Below, piece after piece: positions 34,753 through 45,555 of a DNA stretch of 64,000 bases. The notes beneath the pieces were generated by a model. That model did no database searches. It was given only the letters and a program-made list of their open reading frames with translations, and was not told where the DNA came from. Each line of letters begins with the position of its first letter. The first letter of the stretch is position 1. A program made the position numbers and the translations under genes. This stretch comes from Hybos culiciformis (taxonomy: Eukaryota > Arthropoda > Insecta > Diptera > Hybotidae). The stretch is taken from positions 97,878,533 through 97,942,532 of the forward strand of contig OZ023273.1 of the NCBI GenBank assembly GCA_964007475.1, in the 5' to 3' direction.

Positions 34753-37197
34753 TTAATTCTTAACAGACAACCAAGGCTTCATACGAGATGCATCGAATAT
34801 TCCCGAAAACTGTCTTTGAGTTATCTGGAACCCATCAACATCTTTTAATAAGTATCTGTCATTTCCTATAACCTTCTGTACCTCATACGGGCCTCTATAT
34901 CGTGGAATTAATTTTTTGTCTACACCGATTGTTGTATCAACGTTTGAGATCATGACTAAGTCACCAATTTCATAAATTTTTGCTTCTTTTCTTTTTTCAT
35001 TAAATTTTATTTCATTATAAGTTTGATTTTTAATAATATTATCGGCGGCTTTATTTCGAGATTCTTCAAAATCAATTTCCTCATCGTCTAAAATATAATT
35101 TTCTAAAAATTCCTTAACTTTATCTAAAAAATCTCCTCTCTGATTTATACCAACCAATAATTTTGAAGGGGTGGTTTTTATACTTCTAGAATAACTATTA
35201 TTTAAAGCAAATTCTGTTTTATTTTTCTTTTTTTCTAAGACTATTGGCGAGCAATAAGGGGACCTCCTTTCACGAATAATTTCGTTACTTAATAATTCTT
35301 GCAAAATTTTTTCTAACTCTTCTCTTTCTTTATATGCTAGGCGTCTGGGTTTAGAATCAAAATATTCATTTCTCTCTACAGTAATTGACGTTTCGCATTT
35401 TGTCTTGGGTGTCTGTCGTTCAAAAAAATTTTCGATATAATTTTTATATAAATTATTAATTTTTTCTATATTTTTAAAATTTAAATCAGTTTCAGTATTT
35501 AATTCAATTTTGCTTACATCATACTCAGTTACATTAATATTCATTAATTCTTTAATTTCTTTATTGGTGAAAGTTTTTTCTTTAATTTGTTTGAAATCTA
35601 AATCAAAATTACAATTTTTTTGTTCTTCAAAATCAGAAGAATTTTCCTCATTTTTGTTATTTTCGAAATCTAAATTAAAATTACAATTTTTTTGTTTTTT
35701 AAAATCAAAAGAATTTTCCTCATATTTGTTTTTTCCGAAATTTCCCCTTTCACCAATAAAATTAGGATTCCTTTCAACTTCTGTAAATAAATTTATTTCA
35801 TCAAAACTTATTTTAATACTGAAATTTTTTAAAGCGTCTCTTCCTATTATAATGTCAACACTCATGGTGTCACCCGGAACTACCAGTAATTTAATCGGTT
35901 TAATTTTTCCAAAAATATTTATAAAAGTTGAAAAGATTCCCAATACTTTAAGTTTTGAATTATTTATTCCATAGTAATCTTTATAATTTTCTTTACTTTC
36001 AAAATTAGTTACAAAATTTTCCTTAATAATGGATACCGCACTACCAGTATCTATTAATGCATTTAAATTTAATTCTTCTAATTTACCTTCACTGTGATGA
36101 ATGACATATAAACCAACCTCAGTATTGTATTCATTTTCATCTAGGCTCCAAATGTTGTTTGTTGTTGTTGTTGGACCTTCTGTTGCTTTTGTTTCATTAC
36201 AATTCTTGAACAAATGTCCAGGTTTTCCACATTTATAACACGATCCCTTCTCTCGTTTCGGTTCGTTGCATTTTGTTGCTATATGTCCTTTACGACCACA
36301 ATTGTAGCAGGTTATCTCGTTAGGATTGAATAATTTACCTTCAGAATTTGAACGTTGAGTTGAAATATCATCAACTGTTAATTTTGAAAAAGCTCTAAGT
36401 AAATCTTGAATTGATTCAAATGATTGAATTCTGGCTTGTCTTCTTAATTGTGTATTAGTAATACCATCAATAAGTAACTCAATCAGCTCGTCATTATCCG
36501 CAACATTAGCTTTATTTGCCAAACATATTTTATCTTGATAATAGGCTGAAAATGGCTCACTAGACTTCCAAACCCTAGCCTCTAATTCCTTTCGTAGTTG
36601 TAATTTGTTAGGTCTAGTATCAAACATCAATTTCAATTCTGTTAATAGTTCCGCCAAAGTCAAATTAATATGTTCTGCTTTTGAATGAAACCATTTTATT
36701 GCTCTATCCTTCAACTTTCCCACAACAATAATTTTTAACTCTTCGTCGCTGATATTCTGATAAATTCGTTGAATATTAATAATTTGATGATACCATACAA
36801 TAAAATTGTCATTTCCATTAAAGTCCGATAATAATTCACTACCTTCTCTTACTTTAATTTTTCCAACTTTTTCTGGTGGTAAATTTTGAACAATTTGTTT
36901 CTCCATTTTCAATATTTCAACTTCTCTTTGTAGTAGCTCCATCTCCTTTAATTGTATTAACGACTGCTGACTGGTATTAGCTCCGACTGCTGCTTGACTA
37001 GTTGACAAAAATTCATGAGTCTGCCTTGCTGCTCCGCTACCGTTGTTATCTTCGTCTCTTCCACTCGGAATGCGATTTGAGTCCATAAATTCTGTTAATC
37101 TCCTGTATAATGTTGTTTTTTCTCCTTTATAATTTATGTTATTATCTTTGCACATTCTTGACAGTTCTGCCTTGCGATACGAGTTAATAGGAAACAT
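34753..37197 (-). CDS. Gag-protease-integrase tail fusion, in-frame deletion of pol
   Basis: The first ATG after the 5' LTR is at 37197; upstream in-frame codons start only with GTG. The frame is 814 residues. Residues 5-40 resemble a SAP-like helix-extension-helix. Next come a coiled region and a retrotransposon gag domain (118-275), then two CCHC knuckles, [14 protein letters not shown] at 297-310 and [14 protein letters not shown] at 320-333. The aspartic protease follows with ALIDTG at 380-385 and IIGRD near 450. A duplicated 24-residue acidic block is at 491-538. The start of reverse transcriptase ([14 protein letters not shown]) ends at about 661 and is joined in frame to [10 protein letters not shown], the downstream integrase region, through to the C-terminal RYRGPYEV...MKPW. 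The RT active site, RNase H and integrase zinc finger and catalytic core are missing. It could form particles but not reverse transcribe or integrate unaided. Confidence 0.9.
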   Translation of the reverse strand: MFPINSYRKAELSRMCKDNNINYKGEKTTLYRRLTEFMDSNRIPSGRDEDNNGSGAARQTHEFLSTSQAAVGANTSQQSLIQLKEMELLQREVEILKMEKQIVQNLPPEKVGKIKVREGSELLSDFNGNDNFIVWYHQIINIQRIYQNISDEELKIIVVGKLKDRAIKWFHSKAEHINLTLAELLTELKLMFDTRPNKLQLRKELEARVWKSSEPFSAYYQDKICLANKANVADNDELIELLIDGITNTQLRRQARIQSFESIQDLLRAFSKLTVDDISTQRSNSEGKLFNPNEITCYNCGRKGHIATKCNEPKREKGSCYKCGKPGHLFKNCNETKATEGPTTTTNNIWSLDENEYNTEVGLYVIHHSEGKLEELNLNALIDTGSAVSIIKENFVTNFESKENYKDYYGINNSKLKVLGIFSTFINIFGKIKPIKLLVVPGDTMSVDIIIGRDALKNFSIKISFDEINLFTEVERNPNFIGERGNFGKNKYEENSFDFKKQKNCNFNLDFENNKNEENSSDFEEQKNCNFDLDFKQIKEKTFTNKEIKELMNINVTEYDVSKIELNTETDLNFKNIEKINNLYKNYIENFFERQTPKTKCETSITVERNEYFDSKPRRLAYKEREELEKILQELLSNEIIRERRSPYCSPIVLEKKKNKTEFALNNSYSRSIKTTPSKLLVGINQRGDFLDKVKEFLENYILDDEEIDFEESRNKAADNIIKNQTYNEIKFNEKRKEAKIYEIGDLVMISNVDTTIGVDKKLIPRYRGPYEVQKVIGNDRYLLKDVDGFQITQRQFSGIFDASRMKPWLSVKN
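35584..35727 (-). repeat. 72-bp tandem duplication inside the retrotransposon frame
   Basis: Two 24-codon units, each reading ENS.DF..QKNCNF.LDF, lie side by side between protease and RT start. Their divergence shows the duplication is older than the insertion. Confidence 0.8.
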
Positions 37198-37255
37198 CTT
37201 TGGAGTTTGGGTTGAAAAAAATTTTTTTTTTTTTCTGAACCCCACACCTGAAAAT

Positions 37256-37814
37256 TGTGAGCAGTTTTTCTGATAACTTTAGGGAACCGTTTTTGTTAAT
37301 AAAGCACAATTTTAATAAATTTTACGTTTTCTTTATTTAATTCAGTTTTCAAATTATAATTTTTTCCAGACTGTAACTTTTAAATTCTTTTTTTCGACTT
37401 TCTTTTCATTTACAGTTACAACTTAATTTTTATTTCACAAGTACTTTAACAAATTTCTTAAAATTCTAATTTTCAAGTTTTTAAATCTCAAAATATCTTT
37501 TTAATCCTTTACTCCAGTTCTCAATATCTTAGACAACTTTTATTATTTTTAATTATTTATTTAATCTTCAACAATAAAATCAATAATAATTTTCTCTATT
37601 ATTTCAAAATTTTTAAATTTAATTTTTCTTCCGATTTTTTTAAACTCATTTTTCTTACACGTTTTCTCCCCGTTCTTTCTACCAAAAAACTAACACACAC
37701 CTCCTTTTTTTCTTGCCCCTTACAACCCACAAACCTACAACTTACAAACTTACAGCTTACATTTATCACTATTTCTGTAGCCTACTCTACTACCCTTCTA
37801 CCAAAAGGCCTACA
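37256..37814 (-). repeat. 5' LTR
   Basis: Same length and sequence, by eye, as 34102-34660. Directly inside it the minus strand reads ATTTTCAGGTGTGGGGTTCAG; the TGGGGTTCAG part could be the tRNA primer site, but it sits about 11 bases from the LTR edge, which is farther than usual. Confidence 0.92.
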
Positions 37815-37883
37815 ATAGGTATATAGTAATTCAAGAAGATTAATGAACAAAAAATAAAAATATGATATTATTGTTAAGTTTAA

Positions 37884-38251
37884 CCTGCCATTTACACAGG
37901 ATGTTTTCGAAGATTAAAATGAAGATTTTTTGGATTAAAATATTTTTTTTTTATAAAACTATTTAAATTTTGATTTTAATTTTAAATTTATATATTAAAA
38001 AATAAAATAAATTAAAAATATTTTTTTTCGTTTTCAGTTTTTGATTTATTTATTTTTTTATTTTTCATATTACTATTTTAAAAATTTTTTTTTTCCATTT
38101 TTTTTTTTTTTGACAGAAAATAATAAACATTTTAAGCAAGATTTTTAGTCCAGACTAAATTCAAGATTTTTTCGTTTTATACAACTTTTACACACACAGT
38201 CAAAAAAAATTTTCATTTTAATCTTCGAAAGCATCCTGTGTAAATGGCAAG
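37884..38251. mobile_element. MITE, PIF/Harbinger-like (TAA duplication)
   Basis: CCTGCCATTTACACAGGATG and the complement of CATCCTGTGTAAATGGCAAG form inverted ends of about 38 bp that continue through TTTCGAAGATTAAAATGAA. TAA flanks both sides (37881-37883 and 38252-38254), the trinucleotide type used by PIF/Harbinger. No frame inside. Confidence 0.72.
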
Positions 38252-38279
38252 TAATTATCATATTTTCGAAAATAGTAAG

Positions 38280-38757
38280 GCTTCACCCTTAAAAAAATTT
38301 AAAAATTTCAAATTCTGAATTTCAAATTCCTAATGTATTTTGTTAGTGTAAAATTTCAAATTTTTTTTTGTTGTTGTGAATTTCAAATACACGCCTCAGA
38401 GCGTTTATTTGAAATTAACAACAACAAACAAAAATTTTAAATTCAAGTTCTGTCATTCTAATTGTCAAATCAAAAAAAAGACATGCCAGATGAAAAAAAT
38501 TCCACAAATTTCCTGAGATTTTTTTTGAACAATAATTTTTTGTTCATAATTTTTCCCCAGTATAATAAAATTCTCTAAATTTAAGGAAAGAAAATCCTAC
38601 TCTGGCAGCTTTGTTATTAATATTTGAAATTTATGAAAAAAAGTGAAAAAAAATGTTCACCCGAAAACTTTTTTTTGACATTAAATTACACTAACAAAAT
38701 ACATTAGGAATTTGAAATTCAGAATTTGAAATTTTTAAATTTTTTTAAGGGTGAAGC
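38280..38757. mobile_element. MITE with perfect 72-bp inverted ends
   Basis: The arms 38280-38351 and 38686-38757 are exact complements over 72 positions, starting GCTTCACCCTTAAAAAAATT. Perfect arms indicate a recent insertion. No target duplication is obvious at the flanks. Confidence 0.75.
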
Positions 38758-39625
38758 ACTAGTGTTTAAAAAAAACACAAGGTACATAATGATTTATTTT
38801 CTTTCTTCCGAAATTCTAAAATTTCTCTGTTATTGGATTAATGTAGGTTTCATTGAAAAAAAGGCATTTTCAGTTGTTGCAAATTTTCTGTTAATTTTCC
38901 TGTTCCCTCATAAATATTAATTTCTTCCAAAAGATAGCTAAAATTTTTTTTTTCTTTGACATATTGGTTTTAAAGTTTGCCGAATGGAATTTTCCAGTTG
39001 TTTTTTCAAGTAATTACAAGACATTGGCATAACTTCATCTTCAATTTCAGCTTCTTATTGTTCATTTACATTGAAGATTGAACTCTTCACTTTCATTGAC
39101 AATCTCGGAGTTATTGCTAGTGAATAATCTTTTCATAATTGATCCAGTTATAACTTTACAAATTCATTCTTTGGACTCATGTTAAAAAAAACATCTTCGC
39201 TGACGATTTCCAATGCATTCGAATCTAGAATCAATTTTATCAAGGCATCCAGAACTGGATTCCTTCTTTTTCTAATTTCAAATTTCAATTCTTTTAAAAG
39301 CGAGATAAATGTTTTTTGTTAAAAAAATATATACAAACACACCAGCTAATATGTAACTTCTGAATAGTTTCTGCATTGATATGTTATGGACTGACTCTCG
39401 AAAAATTCTCGAGAAATTTCTCGAGAACTGAGAGTCTCGAAATATTTTTTTCGCGAGTGAGAATTCCATAATTGTGAAATTTCTCGAGAGTTCTCGAGAT
39501 GGGATTTCTCGTTCACAATCACTAGTTACGATTTTTGTATGTTTGATTCATAATCAAAAAAAATATATTGTATATTAATTTTTTTTGGAACGTAGATATT
39601 TTAATTTTGTTTTGAACGTATTTTA

Positions 39626-40150
39626 GTGAGGGCGGAAATGAGTGGGGAAGTAAGAGTGGAAGTGAGGGCGGCAGTGAGGGCGGCAGTGAGGGCGGCAGTG
39701 AGAACGGCAGTGAGAACGGCAGTGAGGGCGGCAGTGAGGGCGGCAGTGAGGGTGGCAGTGAGGGCGGCAGTGAGGGCGGCAGTGAGGGCGGCAGTGAGGG
39801 CGGCAGTGACGGTGGCAGTGAGGGCGGCAGTGAGGGCGGAAGTGAGGGCGGCAGTGAGGACGGCAGTGAGGACGGCAGTGAGGACGGCAGTGAGGACGGC
39901 AGTGAGGACGGCAGTGAGGACGGCAGTGAGGACGGCAGTGAGGACGGCAGTGAGGACGGCAGTGAGGACGGCAGTGAGGACGGCAGTGAGGACGGCAGTG
40001 AGGACGGCAGTGAGGACGGCAGTGAGGGTGGCAGTGAGTGGGGAAGTAAGAGTGGAAGTGAGGGTGGAAGTGAGGGCGAAGTGAGAGCGGATATGAGAGC
40101 GGAAGTGAGGGCGGAAATGAGGGCGGAAGTTAGGGCAGAAGTGAGTACGG
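39626..40150 (+). repeat. 12-bp GC-rich minisatellite (AGTGAGGRCGGC)n
   Basis: About 40 units of AGTGAGGGCGGC or AGTGAGGACGGC. From about 39850 to 40020 the GAC version is almost perfectly homogeneous, with degenerate GGAAGTGAG units at both margins. The plus strand is strongly purine-rich. The 152-codon frame reading VRAAVRTAVRTA is a by-product of the 12-bp period, not a gene. Confidence 0.92.
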
Positions 40151-40547
40151 AAGTATTGGATTAATTGGAAATGAAAGCTCTATTTGAATTGATTGAAAAT
40201 GAGAACTACTTATATATACACAAAGGCACGACGTTCCTATCGGGTGTCCTATGACAGCTCTTGTTTTTTTTTTTTTTGTTATAAATTCGGAATGAACCCT
40301 TTTCTATGAGGAAAAAAATCGTCAAAAAGTTTAAAAAATGCGATTTTCCTTTATTGTAAGAGCATTAATGAACCACCATGTATCAAAATGATGAACAAAA
40401 CAGGGTTCCCCTTTTTTTTTTAGATTTTCCCTGACTTTCCCTGATTTTCCAGAGAAAAAAATTTTTTTTTCCAGAACTAATCAATCAGTTTTAGAAAATT
40501 TAACAAAAAAATTTTTTTTTGTCTGTATACAATTATTTACATATATG

Positions 40548-41250
40548 CAGTGGTCGAAGTGGCAGGCTAAAAGTGGTGGGATGGTTAGAAAAAATTTAAG
40601 AGCAGGTTGAGGCTCGTGGGGTTTCTACCGCTTTGTTCTTTTTTAGTAGAAAAATGACTCATCCAAACAACTTTAATTTAACTTTACCACCTTCAACCCT
40701 TGCGTTGCGTCTTTGTTGTTCCTAAATCATTTAATGAACTACAAATAGAATATCCTACTCCACTTTCTTTAACTGTTATATTTATATGTTTCTAACTTTT
40801 CACACTATTGTGTTTCTGCCTGGTAATCTAGGAACTTTAAAGTAACGTGCTATCTTGGCTTATGTGCTAAGTACATTCATTCAAATGTTCTTCTCCCTCC
40901 GCCTTTATGACTCCTGCTGTTCTTCAATTTTCCTTTTTTTTTTATTAAAAAATTAAATTTAACCCATTTAAAAAAAAAAAAATTAAACAAAATTTAGAAG
41001 TTAACTAAAGATAGAGAATATTCAAAATTTAATCGGATAAAAACATGGCCAAAATTAGTAACCAAAATATCTACTATTTACTATTTGAATTTTAAAAGGC
41101 TCATTCATTAAAAAAAATATTAAAATTTAAAAATATTATGTTCCGGGATGCATTTTTCTATCCTAAGAAGTGGTGGGATGAGTTTAGAATTATTTAGAAG
41201 TACCGGGATGGCATCCCACCCCACCCCATCCCGCCTCACTTCGAGCACTG
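40548..41250. mobile_element. hAT-like MITE, 8-bp duplication CATATATG
   Basis: CAGTGGTCGAAGTGGC (left) and CAGTGCTCGAAGTGAG (complement of right) are flanked by CATATATG at 40540-40547 and 41251-41258. GTGGGATGG-type motifs repeat near both ends. No transposase frame. Confidence 0.88.
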
Positions 41251-41741
41251 CATATATGTACATATCGTCGAATTTAAATGTCGTATGTAGATTTCGTCAA
41301 TTTTAGGATTATGATAATTTCTTAAAGTTTTCGAGGCTGAATTTTCTTTTGCCGCAATCAGTTTTTTTATTTGGCTATTAGTTTTTGAGATATTTAACTT
41401 CTATTTTGTTGTACGTATCATAAAAGAAACATTTTGAGGGAATAATTGTTGTATGTGTTGAATTTTTGCTACATTCGACAAATATGGATATAAAAATATG
41501 TATAATTTTTTTATTTTTATTTTTTGTCGTATGCATACAAAATTTTAAACGATGGTATTTGCGGTGTGAAATAAGTATTGTATTAAGAAAAAAATAATTT
41601 TTTTAAATAAATAACACAAGAGTTTATATAATTTTTATCAAAAAATATATAAATTGTTCAAAAAAAATATGAACATTTAAAGGCATGGAACGATCAACTT
41701 TATCAAAATCACCTTTTTTAAAAGGGTATGTTATAATTTAT

Positions 41742-42527
41742 CAAATACCTTATAATGTAAATACTGGTGCTTGCTTATGTGTTGGTTTATAAAATTTCAG
41801 TGCATAGGAAAATCAGATGTTTTTCTTTTTGATGTATTATGTGTATTTTTTATGTAGTTTACCATGACTGCAAAAATTCTAAATGAAGTTGGCTTTGAAA
41901 TTTAAGTAATTTTCGGTAGTGTTTAAAGTTTTAAAGTTTGTGAAAATAAAATAAAAAAAAAAATTGAAGTTTTGAAAAATCATTATTAAAAAAATTATAA
42001 TTTAAAAAAAATAATATTAAAATGCCATCTTGATGTATTGTTAAGGATTGTCGGTCGTTTTATATAAAAGGCAGCAATATTGGTCTTCAATCTTAACTTA
42101 ATACAATATAATTGAATTAATTTGTGATAAGAAAAACTGTAGTGCAAAGAAGTAACAATTATTTTTATTAAGGTCAATTAAGGTATGTAGGTGATAATGA
42201 AATTTTTTTAATAAATAAACCTTTTCAAAAGTTATCTCTTTTTTTTTGTTTTTAAACACAAAATTTCAGGAAATTCAAAAAGGTGATGATGGATGATTCC
42301 TCAAAACTTTTAAATAAAACTTTCTGGATAACAATTAACTGAAATTATAGAAATTCTTTCTTCATTATGAAAAAAAAATGAATATAAAATAATAAAAATA
42401 AAATAAACTATTTTTCCAACCCCTTACATTTTGACAAAAACACACACTACAAAGCGTATATTTTGCACTGAATCAAAATATTTAGAAAACATAAGCAACC
42501 ACCAGTATTTACATTATAAGGTATTTG
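41742..42527. mobile_element. hAT-like element, 8-bp duplication TAATTTAT
   Basis: CAAATACCTTATAATGTAAA starts both inverted ends, which continue through TACTGGTG and TTGCTTATGT for about 80 bp with increasing divergence. TAATTTAT flanks both sides (41734-41741 and 42528-42535). The ends do not begin with CAG, so the superfamily is less certain than the insertion itself. Confidence 0.78.
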
Positions 42528-43697
42528 TAATTTATAAATAGCCCTGCTAGCTTTTGTTCACCAGTTTCATCAGTTACAACCACATAGAAATCTATTTTTT
42601 AAGACTGTATTGGTTTTTTCTTAGAAAATTGTGTATGTATTTTACTATTTACTATAACGCACTAGGAAGTAGTTCATAATTACAAAAAAACTACTTCCTA
42701 AAAGAGACAGTAACAAAGAAAAAAAAATGTTTTTATTCGGCTATCTCGTTTTTATTTCTACTTATCGGAAGTAGTTTAAAAGTACTTTAAAAATAGTTTT
42801 AAAGTAGTTTAAAACTACAGTAGGTACTAATGAATCACTCATAAAAAAAAAATCAAACGTGGATTGTTTTTTATTGGAAATTAATTAAATAAGATTAAAA
42901 ACTTGGAATAATTCATTTAAAAAGTGGAAAATTGTTTTTTATCTGAATAAAATTAAATTAACTTAAAAAAATTATCATTATCAATATTAATTTACAGGTA
43001 AGATCTTTTATTTTTTTAAATTATTTCTTCATGCAAAAATTAAGGTTAGGTAGGAATTAGGAATAAATTTTCAAAGACATTTTTTTAGCAAGAAAAATAA
43101 AATTATAATTATTTTATTTTGAACAAGAAAAAAAAATATAATAATTATTTTATTTTTCTTGTTGAAACATATTTCTCCGTTTTATTTAAAAAAAAAAAAA
43201 TAATAATATTCCTAATTTAATAATAGGGTCACCAATAGACCTATAAAAAAGAGGTTCATAATTAATTGTTTGATATGTCAAAAAAAAACTTTTCAAAATG
43301 CCATGTCTATGCTAGCAAAACAACAAAAAGAAGACGAATCACGCTACAAGCATTTAGACAATTTCGCTCGAACTCAACATAGTCCTGAGAAATCTAATGG
43401 CAATGCTGCAACTAGCTTCGAAGTTTAAATTTCCTGAATTTATTTCAAAAAACTTTATATGGTAACAGCTTTTAGTAAAAATTAAAAAAAATTTAAATAA
43501 CAAATATAATTTTCTTTTAGGTGCGTGTGGATCTTCAATGGATCATCTTTCTTTTGAAAAACAATTAAAAAAAAGCGTGCTTCGAGCACACAATAGATTT
43601 TTTAAAAATAAATATAAATCTGACTGAAAAAAAATAGTAATAATAAAAAATAATAAATAAAGAATTCATGATTTAAAATAAAAAATTTGAGTGCTTA

Positions 43698-43798
43698 TCC
43701 GTGAAAGGATTTTAAACTTAAAACTTATTATAAAATAATTGTGGACATTTGGCCACCCTTATTTATAATAAATTTTAAGTTTAAAATTCTTTCACGGA
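43698..43798. repeat. Hairpin with arms of about 42 bp
   Basis: TATCCGTGAAAGGATTTTAA on the left pairs with the complement of TTAAAATTCTTTCACGGATA on the right around the centre GTGGACATTTGGCCAC. Confidence 0.75.
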
Positions 43799-43843
43799 TA
43801 AACTACTTGTTTTATTTATTAACAGAAAGGTATGATATTATGA

Positions 43844-43995
43844 AGTAGCGAAGAAGTAGTGAAGAAGTAGTGGTTATGAGGTATTGAAGAAGTAGTGAAG
43901 AAGTACTGAAGAAGTGGTGATTATGAAGTAATGAAGAAGTAGTTTAGAAGTAGTGAAGAAGTAGTGATTATGAAGTAGTGCAGAAGTAATGGAAA
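43844..43995. repeat. GAAGTAGT minisatellite
   Basis: Degenerate repeats of GAAGAAGTAGTGAAGAAGTA with interspersed GGTTATGAAGTA. Confidence 0.75.
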
Positions 43996-44205
43996 AGTTA
44001 TGAATTGTCGATAAAATGAAGCATGTTCTGTTTCATATTAAAAGAGATAGTTGTTTGTATGTGGTAGTAAATGGGAGGAGAAACTACTGAACTTTTTCCC
44101 GAGCCCATTCATAAATCAGTACAAAATTCACTATAAAAACAAATAAAGAATAAACGAGACTACGTGATTCAAAAGTACTTCTAAAGTACTTCCAAGCTAG
44201 CAGGG

Positions 44206-45539
44206 AGTGTTATAGACAGTTAGTTAAAAAGTAAGGAAATCGGTAGTCGTGTCACCCTCGTGAAGAAACTGAAAGATCTCGACTACACAGATGTCAATTT
44301 AAAAATTTTAAAACCAAGAGCTTCAGTGTCTTAAACTATTTGCTATTTAAAAGAAGGAACTTTTTTACCAACAAATTCCGTTCACCAAATGCAAGTTTGT
44401 AATGTATCAACAAAAGACTTTGAAAGTATCATAATAAAAAAAGCAAAAGAAGAGAATTTCAAAATCGTTGATTTGAATTAAAGTAATGGACGATTTAAGA
44501 GATTTCAACAGCGTTATAAAATCAGAATTAAAAGTTGCAAAAAAAACAAAAAATCATCCGAAAAGTTGATGGATTTAAAATGCATGGTAGGTATTCCTTT
44601 TTTTTTAAGAATTAAGAATTAAGAATAGTTTAATCCCACTATTTAACTATGATTAGTATTTATGCCTTTTATTATTATAAAACTTTATTTTTATTTTCAG
44701 ATTTTCTAATTAATTAAGCAATCGCCCGTAAAATGATAACATTTTTTTTTTTGAAAATGACTGAAAGTGCAGATTTGAAAATTAACTTGTATTGAAACGA
44801 ACTTTCGATTGATTTTTCGGAATTGCTATAAAAAGTTTTAGTAGAATGTTATTTGATTACTTTAATTTATCTAAAACTTTGATTAGTTTTTCTGTTAAGA
44901 CTATTAGTGGATATTTTTTTCATTTTTATTAACGACCGTTGAAAGTATTTTAAAGTTATTGATTGTTATTTTTTAAAGTATTGATTGAAAATGTTAAATT
45001 ATTTATTAAAATTTTTTAAGAAAAGTTTGATTGAATATTATTTATTTTAATAAAATAAAAATTTTTTATTAGAAAATATTTTTTAATTCATTATTTCTAA
45101 AAGAGACCTTGCAATCTTTGTACAAAAATTCTATATATCTAGAACAAAATGTTGATATACAACAAAATTTTCTAAGAAGAAGAATTTCAAAATTGATTTG
45201 TCGTATGTCAGCATTTACTGAATAAAAAAGTGTAAAACTTCTTGTTACAACATACAAATTTCGAGGCAAATTAAAAATTTCTTCATTACTAATTCACTGA
45301 AAGTATTTAAAAATTTGCATATTTAAAAATTTGAATGGCTTACTTTACATTTCTTTAAAAAATTTTTACACCACTGATGATAAATTTTATTTTTAAATTT
45401 TAGAAGACGATTTTCCAGAAATTTGTCACTTTTGGTTAAAACTCCCCGACTTATCTTAAAACGCTCTTGTTTTCCATGACTTTCCCTGACTGTTTTCGTT
45501 TTCCCTGACTTTCCAGGTTTCCCAGATTTTCCAGAGAAA
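44206..45539. other. AT-rich sequence, nothing firm
   Basis: Some short frames around 44340-44570 have balanced composition but match no family I recognise and are interrupted by stops. Confidence 0.4.
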
Positions 45540-45555
45540 GGGGAACCCTGCAAAA

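Larger units (their letters stand above)
34102..37814 (-). mobile_element. Ty3/Gypsy LTR retrotransposon with internal deletion
   Basis: Two 559-bp LTRs that look identical by eye flank one long minus-strand frame. The 4-bp duplication ATAG lies at 34098-34101 and 37815-37818. The order capsid, zinc knuckles, protease, RT start, integrase tail identifies Ty3/Gypsy. The body is about 2.6 kb, well short of a full element. Between the stop codon and the 3' LTR the minus strand keeps a GAGGACGAATTC block often seen just before Gypsy 3' LTRs. Confidence 0.93.
33941..39523. mobile_element. Possible older TIR element holding the LTR retrotransposon
   Basis: TAGTGATTGTGA near 33941 and its complement near 39512-39523 face each other. 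Both have CTCGAGAA-rich subterminal sequence (33955-34035 and 39395-39510). If they are one element, the LTR retrotransposon at 34102-37814 and two MITEs are nested in it. The flanks do not show a clear target duplication. Confidence 0.4.
42542..44205. mobile_element. TIR element with CCCTGCTAGCTT ends (candidate)
   Basis: CCCTGCTAGCTT at 42542-42553 faces AAGCTAGCAGGG at 44194-44205. Both subterminal zones contain AAGTACTT / ACTTCCTA motifs. No target duplication is visible. A hairpin and a small minisatellite lie inside. Confidence 0.5.
40401..45550. mobile_element. Possible 5.1-kb element with CAGGGTTCCCC ends
   Basis: CAGGGTTCCCC at 40401-40411 faces GGGGAACCCTG at 45540-45550, with CAAAA directly outside each (40396-40400 and 45551-45555). 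Both ends carry TTTTCCCTGACTTTCC repeats, but in the same orientation. The span contains several other elements, so the two ends may be separate small insertions. Confidence 0.35.

Noticed and set aside
35510..35974. 154-residue plus-strand frame
   Set aside because: Antisense to the AT-rich acidic linker of the retrotransposon frame.
39626..40084. 152-residue frame reading VRAAVRTAVRTA
   Set aside because: The minisatellite period is 12 bp, a multiple of three, so the frame stays open automatically. No start context or flanking coding signal.
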